A DNA stretch of 64,000 bases from Bin87 sp034423595. Its GTDB lineage: Bacteria > Chloroflexota > Dehalococcoidia > Lucifugimonadales > UBA3495. The translations under genes and the position numbers were made by a program. Shown one piece after another: positions 9,025 to 17,678 of the stretch. Numbering within the stretch: the stretch's first letter is position 1; each line of letters starts with the position of its first letter. Under the pieces are notes generated by a model. That model was not told the origin of the DNA. It ran no database searches and saw only the letters and a program-made list of their open reading frames with translations. The stretch covers positions 3,906,001 to 3,970,000 of the forward strand of contig OZ242258.1 in assembly GCA_965207025.1 (NCBI GenBank), given 5' to 3'.

Positions 9025-9345
9025 ATGTCAGCCAGCAACGAGTCCACCCCCTCCGTCGGCCCCCGCGCTTGGTCGCTCATGCGCGGCCGCGTGGACGGCG
9101 CAAACTGGGCCAGCAACCACGCCGAACCCCACGAACTCATCGCCTGGGCCGACATCGCCGACTTCGAGCACTACATGGGCCAGATGCCCTTCCCCTACGA
9201 CAACGCCAGGGCGATCGAGTTCTACGAGGCCGCCCGATCCGACGCGGCAACCGCCGGAATGCCCTTCACCCACCGTGAGTACGCCGGCGGTTTCCTCCAA
9301 TCGGTGTACGAAACGCTACGCGCGAAACTCGGCCTGGACGCATAA
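9025..9345 (+). CDS. hypothetical protein
   Basis: This 106-residue soluble protein has no family I recognise. The middle is aromatic and acidic (WADIADFEHYMGQMPFPYDN) and may form a helical domain; a C-terminal helix follows (FLQSVYETLRAKLGLDA). There are no membrane segments or cysteines. ATG 9025 has no strong Shine-Dalgarno; the nearest purine run is the GAGGGTGA end of the A repeat about 16 bases upstream. Codon usage is like the neighbours, which supports it being real. It follows the broken LLM gene on the same strand. Confidence 0.5.
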   Translation: MSASNESTPSVGPRAWSLMRGRVDGANWASNHAEPHELIAWADIADFEHYMGQMPFPYDNARAIEFYEAARSDAATAGMPFTHREYAGGFLQSVYETLRAKLGLDA

Positions 9346-9377
9346 TTTCTCGGAGTATTAGCCGTCGCTCCCGGGAC

Positions 9378-9470
9378 TGTCATTGCGAGCGCAGCGTGGC
9401 AATCTCGTCACGGGATCAAACACGGCTGCGGGAGCGAGATCGCCGCGTCGCTACGCTCCTCGCGATGACA
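9378..9470. repeat. B-family MITE-like element, 93 bp
   Basis: It starts TGTCATTGCGAG and ends CTCGCGATGACA, with an inner pair GTGGCAATCTCG / GAGATCGCCGCG. No coding capacity. Confidence 0.9.
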
Positions 9471-9508
9471 AACCGGGTGCGCGGGAGCGTCGATCCTGTG
9501 CCGGTCAC

Positions 9509-9985
9509 TCACACCGAAGTCGCCCCCTCCGGCGCCGGCCCCCGCTCCAGCAGTTCCAGCCAGTTGCCGTCCGGATCCTGCATGTAGCAGCCCTTGCGCG
9601 CCGCCGGATACACCGGGTTGGGACGTTCCGCCGGCGGGCTGACGAACCGGACGCCTTTCGCCGCAAGTTCCTCGTAAAAGGCGTCCAGGTCGTCCACCAT
9701 TACACCCAGGTGAGTCGCGCCCACCTGGAACCGCTCGGGCATTTCAACTGCCACCCCCGGCGGGTTCAAATACTGGATCAGCTCCACCGAGTGCCGCATG
9801 TCCCCCGGCCCCAGGTACACGATGTGCAGCCGCGCGTCGGGGTATCCCACCAGCTCCGATATGAACTCGCCCTCCAGTATCTGGTCCCGTTCGATGCTGA
9901 GGCCCAGCAGGTCCCGGTAAAATGCCAGTGAACGCTCCATGTCGCTGACCACAAACCCCGTGTGGTTCATCCATTGCACTTCCAT
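9509..9985 (-). CDS. VOC-family (glyoxalase/bleomycin-resistance/dioxygenase) protein
   Basis: This 158-residue protein has two beta-alpha-beta-beta-beta modules. Likely metal ligands are His in MNHTGFVVSDMERS, Glu in RHSVELIQYL, His in GATHLGVMVDD and Glu in DPDGNWLELLE, the H-E-H-E set of glyoxalase I-like metalloenzymes. Members perform isomerisation, epimerisation or extradiol cleavage on small metabolites; substrate is not evident. It lies downstream of GMC oxidoreductase 1 on the same strand with a 139-base gap carrying F-type direct repeats (AATCCTGCTAATCCTGATTC), so cotranscription is possible. Confidence 0.8.
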   Translation of the reverse strand: MEVQWMNHTGFVVSDMERSLAFYRDLLGLSIERDQILEGEFISELVGYPDARLHIVYLGPGDMRHSVELIQYLNPPGVAVEMPERFQVGATHLGVMVDDLDAFYEELAAKGVRFVSPPAERPNPVYPAARKGCYMQDPDGNWLELLERGPAPEGATSV

Positions 9986-10124
9986 CTCTGCGAACCTCCC
10001 CGCATAGTCAGAATCAAGATTTACCGGATTTATGGATTTACAGGATTGGATTGGTTGACGCGACGGTCGGCCTCATCCTGAAAATCCGCTAATCCTGCTA
10101 ATCCTGATTCTGACGATTCCCTTA

Positions 10125-11672
10125 CTACCGTCCTTCCTTCACGTAGTCGGCGCATTTCTCGCCGATCATGATCGTGGTGGCGTTGGTGTTGGCGCGGATG
10201 CAGTCCGGCATGATAGATGCGTCGGCCACTCGCAAACCCTGCACTCCCTTTACCTTCAGGTGTTGGTCCACCACGGCCAGTGGATCCGAGTCCGGCCCCA
10301 TCTTGCACGTGCCCGATACGTGGTGCGACGTGCCCGAGTTCTTGCGGAGCCAGTCGTCCAGCAGCTCGTCCGACGCCAGTTCCTCGTCCGAGGGCATCAG
10401 CCGTTCCTCAACCAGGTCGGAGAACGGAGGCTTTTCCGCCATCCGCACGCCCAGCCGGATCGCCTCGCGCATCCGCCGCAGATCCTCGGGCTCCTGGTAG
10501 TAGTTGTAGTTCAGGTTCGGCTGCACGTGGGGATCTGTCGATTGCAACGTCAGCTCGCCCTGCCCCAGCGCCAGTTGCAGGCTCGCGCCCATGCCGATGT
10601 AGTTCAGGTCCTCGTCGATGGCGACGTGGGCCGGCCGGTGCTCGCTGGTCATCAGGTTGGGGCTGAGCTGCATGTCGTTGCGCAGGTCGGAACCCTCGAC
10701 GGTGTAGCGCAGGCCCACCTGGATCACTGGCGCCTGCACGTCCGGCTTTTCTCCCTTGGCCAGGTACAACACCGACGCGGCGGGATGGTCGCGCAGGTTC
10801 TTGCCCACGCCCTGCGAGTCGTGTACCACCGGGATGCCCATGCTCCGCAGGTGCTCCGCCGGCCCAACGCCGGACAGCATCAGCAGCTGCGGCGACGCCA
10901 CGGCCCCGCTGCTCACTATGATTTCGTCGGCCTCCACCGTGAACACCTCGCCGCCGCTTTCGGCCTCCACACCTACGGCCTGGGTGCCGTCGAACAAGAC
11001 CCGCCGCGCCGTCACGCTGCCCCTGATAGTCAGGTTCAGCCGGTGTCGCGCAATGTCCAGGTAGTTGATCGCCATGCTCATGCGCACGCCGTCAATCGTG
11101 TTGCGCGCCCGCGGCGACACGCCGGTGGATTCGGGATGGTTCTGGTCCTCGTCCCGGGGAAAGCCCTCGTCCAGGCAGGCCCGCTCAAACGCCACCGAGT
11201 GCGGCAGCCATTCTGTGCGGGGCGCGCGCCGCACCGGAACCGGCCCGTCCGAGCCGTGGAAGTCGTCGCCTCCAAAGTCCAGGTCCGTCTCTAGCTTGTT
11301 GAAGTACGGCAGCACGCGGGTGAAGCTCCACTCGTCGTTGCCCCATTCCGCCCAGCGGTCGTAGTCCTCCGGAATGCCGCGGAACAGCACCTGCCCGTTC
11401 ACCGCGCTGGAACCTCCCGTGGCCTTGCCCCGGGGAATCACCAGCTCCGTCTGGTCCTCGGTGATCTTGGCCGTGTAGCCCCAGTTGTGCGGCCCATACG
11501 CCGACAGCCACACGTTGTTGCCCATCTTGAGGTCGTCGGGCAAATGCTCGAACACCGGATAGTCCGGCCCCGCCTCCAGCAGCAGCACCGTGCGGTTCGG
11601 GTCTTCCGACAACCGGCTGGCGATGGTGCATCCGGCGGATCCGCCGCCCACTACGATTACGTCGTACTTCAT
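10125..11672 (-). CDS. GMC oxidoreductase 1 (choline dehydrogenase-like)
   Basis: The 515-residue FAD enzyme of the glucose-methanol-choline family starts MKYDVIVVGGGSAGCTIASR, the Rossmann dinucleotide-binding motif, with E33 of LLLEAG binding ribose. The GMC signature 1 region reads GKATGGSSAVNGQVLFRG. The active-site pair is His451 (SHHVSGTCKMG) and Asn497 (RANTNATTIMIG), the His/Asn type found in choline oxidase. It oxidises an alcohol to an aldehyde or acid in the cytoplasm; the substrate is unknown. It is one of three paralogues in the window (others at 21599 and 37886). Confidence 0.9.
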   Translation of the reverse strand: MKYDVIVVGGGSAGCTIASRLSEDPNRTVLLLEAGPDYPVFEHLPDDLKMGNNVWLSAYGPHNWGYTAKITEDQTELVIPRGKATGGSSAVNGQVLFRGIPEDYDRWAEWGNDEWSFTRVLPYFNKLETDLDFGGDDFHGSDGPVPVRRAPRTEWLPHSVAFERACLDEGFPRDEDQNHPESTGVSPRARNTIDGVRMSMAINYLDIARHRLNLTIRGSVTARRVLFDGTQAVGVEAESGGEVFTVEADEIIVSSGAVASPQLLMLSGVGPAEHLRSMGIPVVHDSQGVGKNLRDHPAASVLYLAKGEKPDVQAPVIQVGLRYTVEGSDLRNDMQLSPNLMTSEHRPAHVAIDEDLNYIGMGASLQLALGQGELTLQSTDPHVQPNLNYNYYQEPEDLRRMREAIRLGVRMAEKPPFSDLVEERLMPSDEELASDELLDDWLRKNSGTSHHVSGTCKMGPDSDPLAVVDQHLKVKGVQGLRVADASIMPDCIRANTNATTIMIGEKCADYVKEGR

Positions 11673-11792
11673 GCTTGGCCTCCTACGGCGTGTGATTCTG
11701 ATGCTTGGTCGTTGCGCAATGTTCTGGCCGGCCTAATAATACCCAACGTTGCATACCTCGCCTAGCGTCGCCACCGCAGATCTTCGCAATGT

Positions 11793-11830
11793 CCCCTCTC
11801 CCTTGACGGGAGAGGGCTAGGGTGAGGGTG
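11793..11830. repeat. A-family repeat
   Basis: CCCTCTCCC, TTGAC loop, GGGAGAGGG, then the tail ending GGGTGAGGGTG. It lies between divergent GMC (-) and MFS (+) genes. Confidence 0.9.
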
Positions 11831-11873
11831 AAATCCTCCGCACAGACTAACATCGCCGACCCAGCCAACCCTG

Positions 11874-13091
11874 ATGAACCGTGCCGCCACCACCTCAACC
11901 CTGAACTCCTACCGCTGGGTCATGGCGGCCATGTCCCTGGTCGGACACCTGGCCCTGGGGTTCAACCTGTTCGGCATATCCCCGGTGCTGCCCCTTGCCA
12001 TTGCGGACTACCAAATCAGCAATTTTGCCGCCGGCCTGTTGGTGTCCCTGCCCATGCTGTTGGCGGCGGCCTTCGGAATACCGGGCGGCATGTGGGTTGC
12101 CAGCATCGGCGTCAAGCGCGCCCAACTCGTGGGATGGTCCGCCATGGCCGTGCTGGCCCTGTCGTTCCTCGCGCCCAACTTCGCGGTGATGCTGCTGCTT
12201 CGTCTGGCCTACGGGCTCGGCCTGGCTATGATGATAACCTCCACCGGCCCTTTGCTGATGGCCTGGTTCTCCCAGCGCGAAGTGCTGGTGATGAACTCCC
12301 TCAATACGGCGGCGGTCAGCCTGGGAGTGGCTATCGCCGTTGCCGGCGCTGCGCCCCTGGCCGCAATCACGGACTGGAAGACTTCCATGTCCGTTTTCGG
12401 ATTGGTCGGCGTGGGCGGATGCTTTGTGTGGCTGGTGTTGGGCCGAGACGCGCCGTTGGAGGGCATCCGTCCGGCGCCGATTTCCTTGCGCCAGACTGCC
12501 AACGTCCTGCGCGGTCGCACCGTGATCCTGCTGGTGCTCACCGACGCCGGCGTCCTGTTCCAATACACCGCCCTCACCGGATGGTTGCCCTCCTTTTTCA
12601 ACGACCACCTCGGCCTCTCACTGTCGGAAGCGGGCCTGATCACCGGAATGCTGCCGTTCGTGGGCGTCTTCGCGGTGTTGGCCGGCGGCCTCGTGCCCCT
12701 GCGCTTCGATTCCCCCCGCGCGATATTCATCATCTCCGGCTCGTTGGCGGTGTTGGGCGGTCTGGGTTCATACCTGGTGCCCGGTTTGTCCGGCATCTAC
12801 GTTGCTGCCGGGGTTCTGGGATTCGGTTCGTGGTTTTACGTGCCGATACTGCTCACCCTGCCCCTGCGCTTGCCCGGAATCACGCCCCAGGGTATCGCCG
12901 TGATCTATGGATCCCTGATGACGTTCTCCGGTTTCGCCATGTTCATCGCGCCGATACTCGTGGGCGCGCTGAGAGACGCCACGGATTCGTTCCTGCCCGG
13001 CTTCCTCATCTGCACCGCGTTGAGCGCTACACCCCTGCTGGCCGGCCTGCTGCTGCCCAGGGAGGCCGCCGGCGGCGCCGACCCTGATTGA
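11874..13091 (+). CDS. MFS transporter (CynX/NarK-like)
   Basis: This 405-residue protein has 12 predicted membrane helices. The loop 2-3 region PGGMWVASIGVKRAQLVGW and helix 4-5 LRLAYGLGLAMMITSTGPLL resemble the cyanate/nitrate-type anion/organic-acid MFS porters (CynX/NimT group). It would import or export a small organic anion. ATG 11874 lacks a clear Shine-Dalgarno, and an A repeat sits 44 bases upstream, so the leader is repeat-derived. The next gene on the same strand is an alpha/beta hydrolase, 90 bases away across an F-type repeat. Confidence 0.8.
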   Translation: MNRAATTSTLNSYRWVMAAMSLVGHLALGFNLFGISPVLPLAIADYQISNFAAGLLVSLPMLLAAAFGIPGGMWVASIGVKRAQLVGWSAMAVLALSFLAPNFAVMLLLRLAYGLGLAMMITSTGPLLMAWFSQREVLVMNSLNTAAVSLGVAIAVAGAAPLAAITDWKTSMSVFGLVGVGGCFVWLVLGRDAPLEGIRPAPISLRQTANVLRGRTVILLVLTDAGVLFQYTALTGWLPSFFNDHLGLSLSEAGLITGMLPFVGVFAVLAGGLVPLRFDSPRAIFIISGSLAVLGGLGSYLVPGLSGIYVAAGVLGFGSWFYVPILLTLPLRLPGITPQGIAVIYGSLMTFSGFAMFIAPILVGALRDATDSFLPGFLICTALSATPLLAGLLLPREAAGGADPD

Positions 13092-13181
13092 CCGGTTCAT
13101 AATCCTGTCCATCCCGTTTATCCTGTGTATCCCGCTAAAATTACCGCCAAATCAAACGGCCCCTGACCCGGAGACAAACTA

Positions 13182-13988
13182 ATGCCAATGCTCGAACTCA
13201 ACAGGGAAAGCGTCCACTACCACGTGGACGACTTTTCGGATCCGTGGCGCTCAGCCCAAAGCGTTCTGCTCCACCATTCCGCCGGCGGCAACCTGCACCG
13301 CTGGCGACCGTGGGTTCCCACGCTGGCGCGGTATCATCGGACTATCCGTTTCGATATGCGCGGCCACGCCGGCGCCACCTCCCGTTCCGATTCTCCCTTC
13401 GTCATCACCGAGCTCGCCGCCGACATTGCCCGCGTCATGGACGCCCTGGCCGTCGAAAAGACGCACCTCGTCGGAGCATCCGCCGGCGGCATCGTGAGCC
13501 TGCAATTCGCCCACGACTTCCCCGACCGCCTGCACAGCCTCACGCTGGTTGCCTCAACGCCGCGTCTCGCCCAGATGGGCGCCGACATGGACGCCAGCGG
13601 CTGGGGCGACACGCTGCGCACGGAAGGCACGCGCGCCTGGCTGCTCTCCGACACCGACAAGCGCTTCGGCCCCGACACTCCCCGCGAGGTGATCGACTGG
13701 TACGCCGACGAGGGCGCGAAAACCGACGCTACGCAGGTGCTGGCTCTCCAGGCCTGCCTGCTGGCGGCCGACCTCGCGCCACTGCTGCCACGCATCAACG
13801 TGCCCACGCTGATCCTCGCCGCCCGCCACGACCCGATAACCCCGCTGGAAGCTCAGCAACTGATGGCCCAAACGATGCCCAGCGCCACGCTGGAGATATT
13901 CGACGGCGTGGGCCACAACATGAAGGTCGAAATCCCCGAAACCCTCGCCCAGCGCACCCTCAACTTCATCGAAACCCTGAGTGTGTAG
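13182..13988 (+). CDS. alpha/beta hydrolase
   Basis: This 268-residue canonical alpha/beta hydrolase has an oxyanion region LLHHSAGGNLHRW, nucleophile Ser100 in GASAGG, Asp217 in LILAARHDPITP and His245 in DGVGHNMKVEIP, so the catalytic triad is complete. The fold resembles 3-oxoadipate enol-lactonase and related haloperoxidase/esterase families. It probably hydrolyses an ester or lactone in the cytoplasm. The start ATG 13182 follows GGAGACAAACTA. Together with the preceding MFS porter it could form an uptake-and-hydrolysis pair. PcaD-like function is possible but not proven. Confidence 0.85.
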   Translation: MPMLELNRESVHYHVDDFSDPWRSAQSVLLHHSAGGNLHRWRPWVPTLARYHRTIRFDMRGHAGATSRSDSPFVITELAADIARVMDALAVEKTHLVGASAGGIVSLQFAHDFPDRLHSLTLVASTPRLAQMGADMDASGWGDTLRTEGTRAWLLSDTDKRFGPDTPREVIDWYADEGAKTDATQVLALQACLLAADLAPLLPRINVPTLILAARHDPITPLEAQQLMAQTMPSATLEIFDGVGHNMKVEIPETLAQRTLNFIETLSV

Positions 13989-14018
13989 GCGATTACGCAC
14001 CTAAAAAGCGTACCAAAT

Positions 14019-14292
14019 CTCCCTCTCCCTCTATGGGAGAGGGTTGGAGCCTGCCCCGCACTTGATGCGGGGGTGAGGGTGAACTCTCCCCGCTAATCGT
14101 TCGATCCTCGCAACACCACGTAGGGATCATGAGTACCCACTTTCCGCAACCTGTCATTGCGAGCGCAGCGTGGCAATCTCGTCGCTGGGTGAATCGCCTC
14201 CGGTTCATCCAGATCGCAGCGTCTCTACGCTCCTCGCGATGACAAACCGGGTACGCGTGACCACGTAGGGGCGAATAATCATTCGCCCCTAC
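14019..14292. repeat. repeat cluster: A with nested hairpin, B, and D elements
   Basis: This gene-free stretch (13989-14307) consists almost wholly of repeats. An A element at 14019-14081 is interrupted by a hairpin CCCCGCA-CTTGA-TGCGGGG (14054-14072). A 93-bp B element is at 14152-14244. A D palindrome (GTAGGGGCGAAT / ATTCGCCCCTAC) is at 14265-14292. Confidence 0.9.
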
Positions 14293-14307
14293 CCGACCGC
14301 GAACTAA

Positions 14308-14787
14308 TCAGTCGTCCGCCGCGCCCACCGCTTCCCGCAGCGTCAGCGGGAAGGTGCCGCCGAACAGCCCTCGCTCCGGATGCCGCTCCCACTGGGACGC
14401 CGGCATCTCGTAATAGACCTCGATCTCGTTGTCGTCCGGGTCCAGCAGGTACACCCCCAACGAAACGCCGTGGTCGCTGATCCGTTGGATCCGCACGTCG
14501 TTCTCAACCAGGCGGTCATACAGTTCCTGCAAATCCTCAAACGTCTCCATCTGCCAGGCCATGTGCGCCTGCCCGATGATGCTGTGGTCGGGGCCGGCCG
14601 CGTCCATCCCAATGGCCCGTATCGCAAGCTCGTGCGACTTCTCCGTGTTGGCCGACATGAACACCGTCCCGCTGGGCGACCGTTCCATGATGGTCAACCC
14701 CATCACCCGCGTGTAAAAGTCCAGCGAGCGGTCCATGTCCCGCACTCGCATGACCAAATGCCCAAGATGCTTCGGCGTGTACGACAT
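14308..14787 (-). CDS. VOC-family extradiol dioxygenase-like protein
   Basis: This 159-residue protein has paired VOC modules with predicted ligands His in KHLGHLVMRVRD, His in GQAHMAWQM and Glu in NEIEVYYE, the 2-His-1-Glu set of type I extradiol dioxygenases. The C-terminal DPDDNEIEVYYE resembles catechol/biphenyl-diol dioxygenases. It may cleave a catechol produced by the HpaB hydroxylase encoded just upstream. The start ATG 14787 is preferred over 14850 because GGAGG lies seven bases before it. It is the last gene of a minus-strand set (racemase-like, LLM, HpaB, VOC) broken up by repeats. Confidence 0.75.
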   Translation of the reverse strand: MSYTPKHLGHLVMRVRDMDRSLDFYTRVMGLTIMERSPSGTVFMSANTEKSHELAIRAIGMDAAGPDHSIIGQAHMAWQMETFEDLQELYDRLVENDVRIQRISDHGVSLGVYLLDPDDNEIEVYYEMPASQWERHPERGLFGGTFPLTLREAVGAADD

Positions 14788-14844
14788 TTCCTTGCCTCCA
14801 TGTTGTTTGTTCCGGTCTTCACACGTACCCACATGCGATCGAAC

Positions 14845-14929
14845 TGTCATTGCGAGCGAAGCGCGGCAATCTCGACGAGGTAAGAGTCAGCACCGAGATC
14901 GCCGCGTCGCTCCGCTCCTCGCGATGACA
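14845..14929. repeat. B-family MITE-like element, 85 bp
   Basis: TGTCATTGCGAG at the left end and CTCGCGATGACA at the right end. It lies between the VOC and HpaB genes of the same presumed operon. Confidence 0.9.
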
Positions 14930-14952
14930 ATTAGGTACGAAGAGTGTTCCTA

Positions 14953-16410
14953 CTATTCGTCATCCAGATCAAGAAACTCCCGCACCTTCGCCCGGAACGG
15001 TTCCTTGTCATAGTTGTTGAACAGCATCATCGCGTTCCGCACCGGATTGCCGCCAAACATCCGCTCGTAGAGCACCTGCCGCCCGCTGAACGAACTGCAT
15101 GACACGTCCCACGCCAGGTGGAACAGCTTGGCCCGTTCCCAGGCATCGGTGCTGTCGGTTGCCAGGTACCGGTTGATCTCCGGCGCGATGCCCGTGTCAA
15201 AGTCCGCCTCGGCCGGCAGCGCCATCAGGCTGCTCGTGCCCAGCATCTGCACGATCTCGATCATGCGCGGATACACCGTCCGTCCGAACAGCGTGCGCCC
15301 CGCCTGGATCGGCCCCATGGCCGGACATATCATTCCCCACTGGTTGGGCCTTGCGTCGGCCTCGGACGCCCGCAGGCAGGCCCGCAGCATGTCCCGGTAG
15401 GTTATCAGCTCCGCCACCTGCTCCTGCACGTGCGGAATCGACCCCGAACCCAGCGTTTCCACCATCATGTCCGCCAGCCCCAGCACGAACTCGGCCTTGA
15501 CCACGCAGCGGTTCAGCACCTGGTAGCCGGTGTGTGCGTTGGACATCGTCCCCGTGCCGTACCCGTTGCACAGCTCCACGTTGCCCAGCAGAAACACCCG
15601 CTCCCACGGCACCAGCACGTCGTCAAAGAACACCACCGTGTCCATTTCCTCGAACCGGGAACCCAGCGGGTGGTCGTAATGGGAGCGTCCCACGTCAAAG
15701 CTCTCCCGGCACAGGAACTTCACGCCCGGCGTGTCGCACGGTATGGAGAACGAGAACGAGTGCTGCCAGTCGTCATCCGCCAAACGGTGACTTGCCACCG
15801 GATAGATGGCAATCTCATCGGAAATGGGCCCCAGCGTCGCCAGCACCCGGCTCCCCCGAACCACCAGTCCGGCGTCGGTCTGCTTGACGGCGGTGAGCGC
15901 GATATTCTCGGTGAGGTTGTCCGCCGCGGCCGGCGTGCGGCTGCGTTGCAGGTTCACCAGCGCGTGAGTCAGCGTGACGTCGTTCTCCCGCAGAAATTCG
16001 TGATAGTCCAGCACGTTCTGCTTGAACTCCGGTCGGTCCTGTGCAAAGTAGTCCGCCGACCCGGCCCACGCCGTGAAGATGGAGTTCATAAAGTCCGGCG
16101 AGCGTCCCATCATCCCGCAGCTGGCCCACGCCCAGCGGGACATCATCTCCCGCTTGCGCAGCAAATCCTCCACCGTGCGCGGAATCTGGAACGACAGCCC
16201 CACCGGATCGCCTGTCGTCGGCGAGGCAAAGGTCATCTCCTCCCGCAGCGCCGCGTCGTGCTGCATGTCATACAGCGCGGCCACCGCCTTGACCCCGTTG
16301 CGCAGGCCCGGGTGCGCGGTAACGTCGTCCACCCGTTCGCCTTCAATCCACACCTCCCGGGGCCGGTCTCTGAGGCCGGCGATGTATTCCTGTCCGGTGC
16401 GCGCTGGCAT
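14953..16410 (-). CDS. hpaB: 4-hydroxyphenylacetate 3-monooxygenase family (HpaB) flavoprotein
   Basis: The 485-residue protein starts MPARTGQEYIAGLRDRPREV, a characteristic HpaB N-terminus, with the acyl-CoA-dehydrogenase-like fold seen in ASCGMMGRSPDFMNS, FFDDVLVPWERVF and RVFLLGNVELC. HpaB enzymes use FADH2 supplied by a separate reductase (HpaC) to ortho-hydroxylate phenols; relatives include 4-hydroxybutyryl-CoA dehydratase and pyoverdine chromophore enzymes. No reductase gene is visible nearby. The AGGAGGTGA upstream of ATG 16410 is strong. With an extradiol-type VOC gene downstream and an LLM oxidoreductase upstream, the set reads as aromatic hydroxylation and ring opening. The exact substrate is unknown. 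Confidence 0.85.
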   Translation of the reverse strand: MPARTGQEYIAGLRDRPREVWIEGERVDDVTAHPGLRNGVKAVAALYDMQHDAALREEMTFASPTTGDPVGLSFQIPRTVEDLLRKREMMSRWAWASCGMMGRSPDFMNSIFTAWAGSADYFAQDRPEFKQNVLDYHEFLRENDVTLTHALVNLQRSRTPAAADNLTENIALTAVKQTDAGLVVRGSRVLATLGPISDEIAIYPVASHRLADDDWQHSFSFSIPCDTPGVKFLCRESFDVGRSHYDHPLGSRFEEMDTVVFFDDVLVPWERVFLLGNVELCNGYGTGTMSNAHTGYQVLNRCVVKAEFVLGLADMMVETLGSGSIPHVQEQVAELITYRDMLRACLRASEADARPNQWGMICPAMGPIQAGRTLFGRTVYPRMIEIVQMLGTSSLMALPAEADFDTGIAPEINRYLATDSTDAWERAKLFHLAWDVSCSSFSGRQVLYERMFGGNPVRNAMMLFNNYDKEPFRAKVREFLDLDDE

Positions 16411-16466
16411 ACTCCTTCACCTCCTCTCGCAAATCCGATTGACCGGGGTGGCAAACTTACGTCTCG

Positions 16467-16505
16467 TCCCCTCTCCCTTGACGGGAGAGGGCTAGGGTGA
16501 GGGTG
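16467..16505. repeat. A-family repeat
   Basis: A standard A element between the LLM and HpaB genes. It carries no T-run on either side, so terminator function is doubtful here. Confidence 0.9.
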
Positions 16506-16511
16506 AAATCC

Positions 16512-17564
16512 CTATTTAAACGCCGGCATCACCTCTTCGGTCAACAGCTTCAGGCTCCGGTGTACCGCCTCCTTGGGCAGAAAGCCCCCCGGATTCAACT
16601 CCGCCGTTATGCCGCTAACGCCCAGCATTTCCTTGAACTCATGGATGCGGTCGATGACCTGCTCGGGGCTGCCGAACACCACCCGCGTTTGCAGCAGGTC
16701 CTCGTAGGTGGAATTCCGCAGCTTCTCGTAGCGCTCCCGCCGACGTTCCGGAGCCGCCACGCCGGCGCGCCCCAGCGAATATTCAAACAGTTCCCGCTGC
16801 CGGTTGAAAAACGCCTCGATGCTGTCCCTGGGTTCCTCAATCGCCTCGGCTTCGCTGGGCGCGATGTACATGGGGAACCGCACGTTGATGTCACCGCCCT
16901 CGGTGGGGTGCCCCGCGGCGTCCCATTCAGACTTGTAATCCTCCAGGTTATTTTTGAGGTCCTCAACGTCCATCGCCCGCAGGCCAAGGAAGATGGGGTG
17001 GCCCAGCCGGCCGATGCGCCCGAAGCTGTCGTCGCTGCTGGCCGCGATGCGCACCTTGGGATGAGGCTCAGTGTACGGCAGCGGCGACAGCGTGGCGTTG
17101 GTGATGGTGTTGTACTTGCCCTCGTAGGAGAAGGTCTCGCCCGACCACGCCATCAGGATTATGTCCAGCGCCTCCTGGAACCGCTCCCGGCTCTCGCCGT
17201 AGTCGATGCCCATGATGTCATAAGCCCGCACGTTGCCGCTGCGCCCGATGCCGAACTCAAACCGTCCTTCGCTCAGCTGGTCAACGGTGGCGGCTTCCTC
17301 CGCGATGCGCAGCGGATGGATCAGGGGCAGCACCTGCACCGCCATCCCGACCCGCAGGTTCTTCGTCCGCGTGGCAATCGAGCTGGCGATCACAATGGGC
17401 GCCGACAGCACCGAACGGTTGGGGTTGAAGTGCATCTCGCCCAGCCACACCGTATCCAGCCCCATCTCTTCCGCCAGGTCCACCTCTTCCATGGCCGACC
17501 GCAGCGCCGCCGCGTGGTCGGGGTGGCCGCCAATGGTAAAGTCTGCGTTGATCCCGAAGTCCAT
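16512..17564 (-). CDS. LLM-class flavin-dependent oxidoreductase
   Basis: The 350-residue luciferase-like TIM barrel begins MDFGINADFTIGGHPDHAAAL; the family motifs LDTVWLGEMHFNPNR, VLPLIHPLRIAEEAATVDQL and EGRFEFGIGRSG are intact. Such enzymes use FMN or F420 to insert oxygen or reduce substrates. ATG 17564 is preferred over TTG 17567 because GAGGT is six bases upstream of the ATG. The C-terminus ends ...RSLKLLTEEVMPAFK, typical of the family. It is second in a minus-strand set with the racemase-like gene and HpaB. Confidence 0.85.
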   Translation of the reverse strand: MDFGINADFTIGGHPDHAAALRSAMEEVDLAEEMGLDTVWLGEMHFNPNRSVLSAPIVIASSIATRTKNLRVGMAVQVLPLIHPLRIAEEAATVDQLSEGRFEFGIGRSGNVRAYDIMGIDYGESRERFQEALDIILMAWSGETFSYEGKYNTITNATLSPLPYTEPHPKVRIAASSDDSFGRIGRLGHPIFLGLRAMDVEDLKNNLEDYKSEWDAAGHPTEGGDINVRFPMYIAPSEAEAIEEPRDSIEAFFNRQRELFEYSLGRAGVAAPERRRERYEKLRNSTYEDLLQTRVVFGSPEQVIDRIHEFKEMLGVSGITAELNPGGFLPKEAVHRSLKLLTEEVMPAFK

Positions 17565-17678
17565 CAATTCACCTCATTTGCGTCGGAATCAGTCTGCCGG
17601 CAAGCCTCCAACGCACGTTTCAATACCGATATGCGGACAGTACAGCACGCGCCAACCGCCGGTCAAGGCGGCGCCATG

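Noticed and set aside
10260..11294. Long plus-strand ORFs opposite GMC 1 (and similar ones opposite HpaB, hydantoinase and GMC 2)
   Set aside because: Antisense shadows created by high GC; they lack family motifs and have poor starts.
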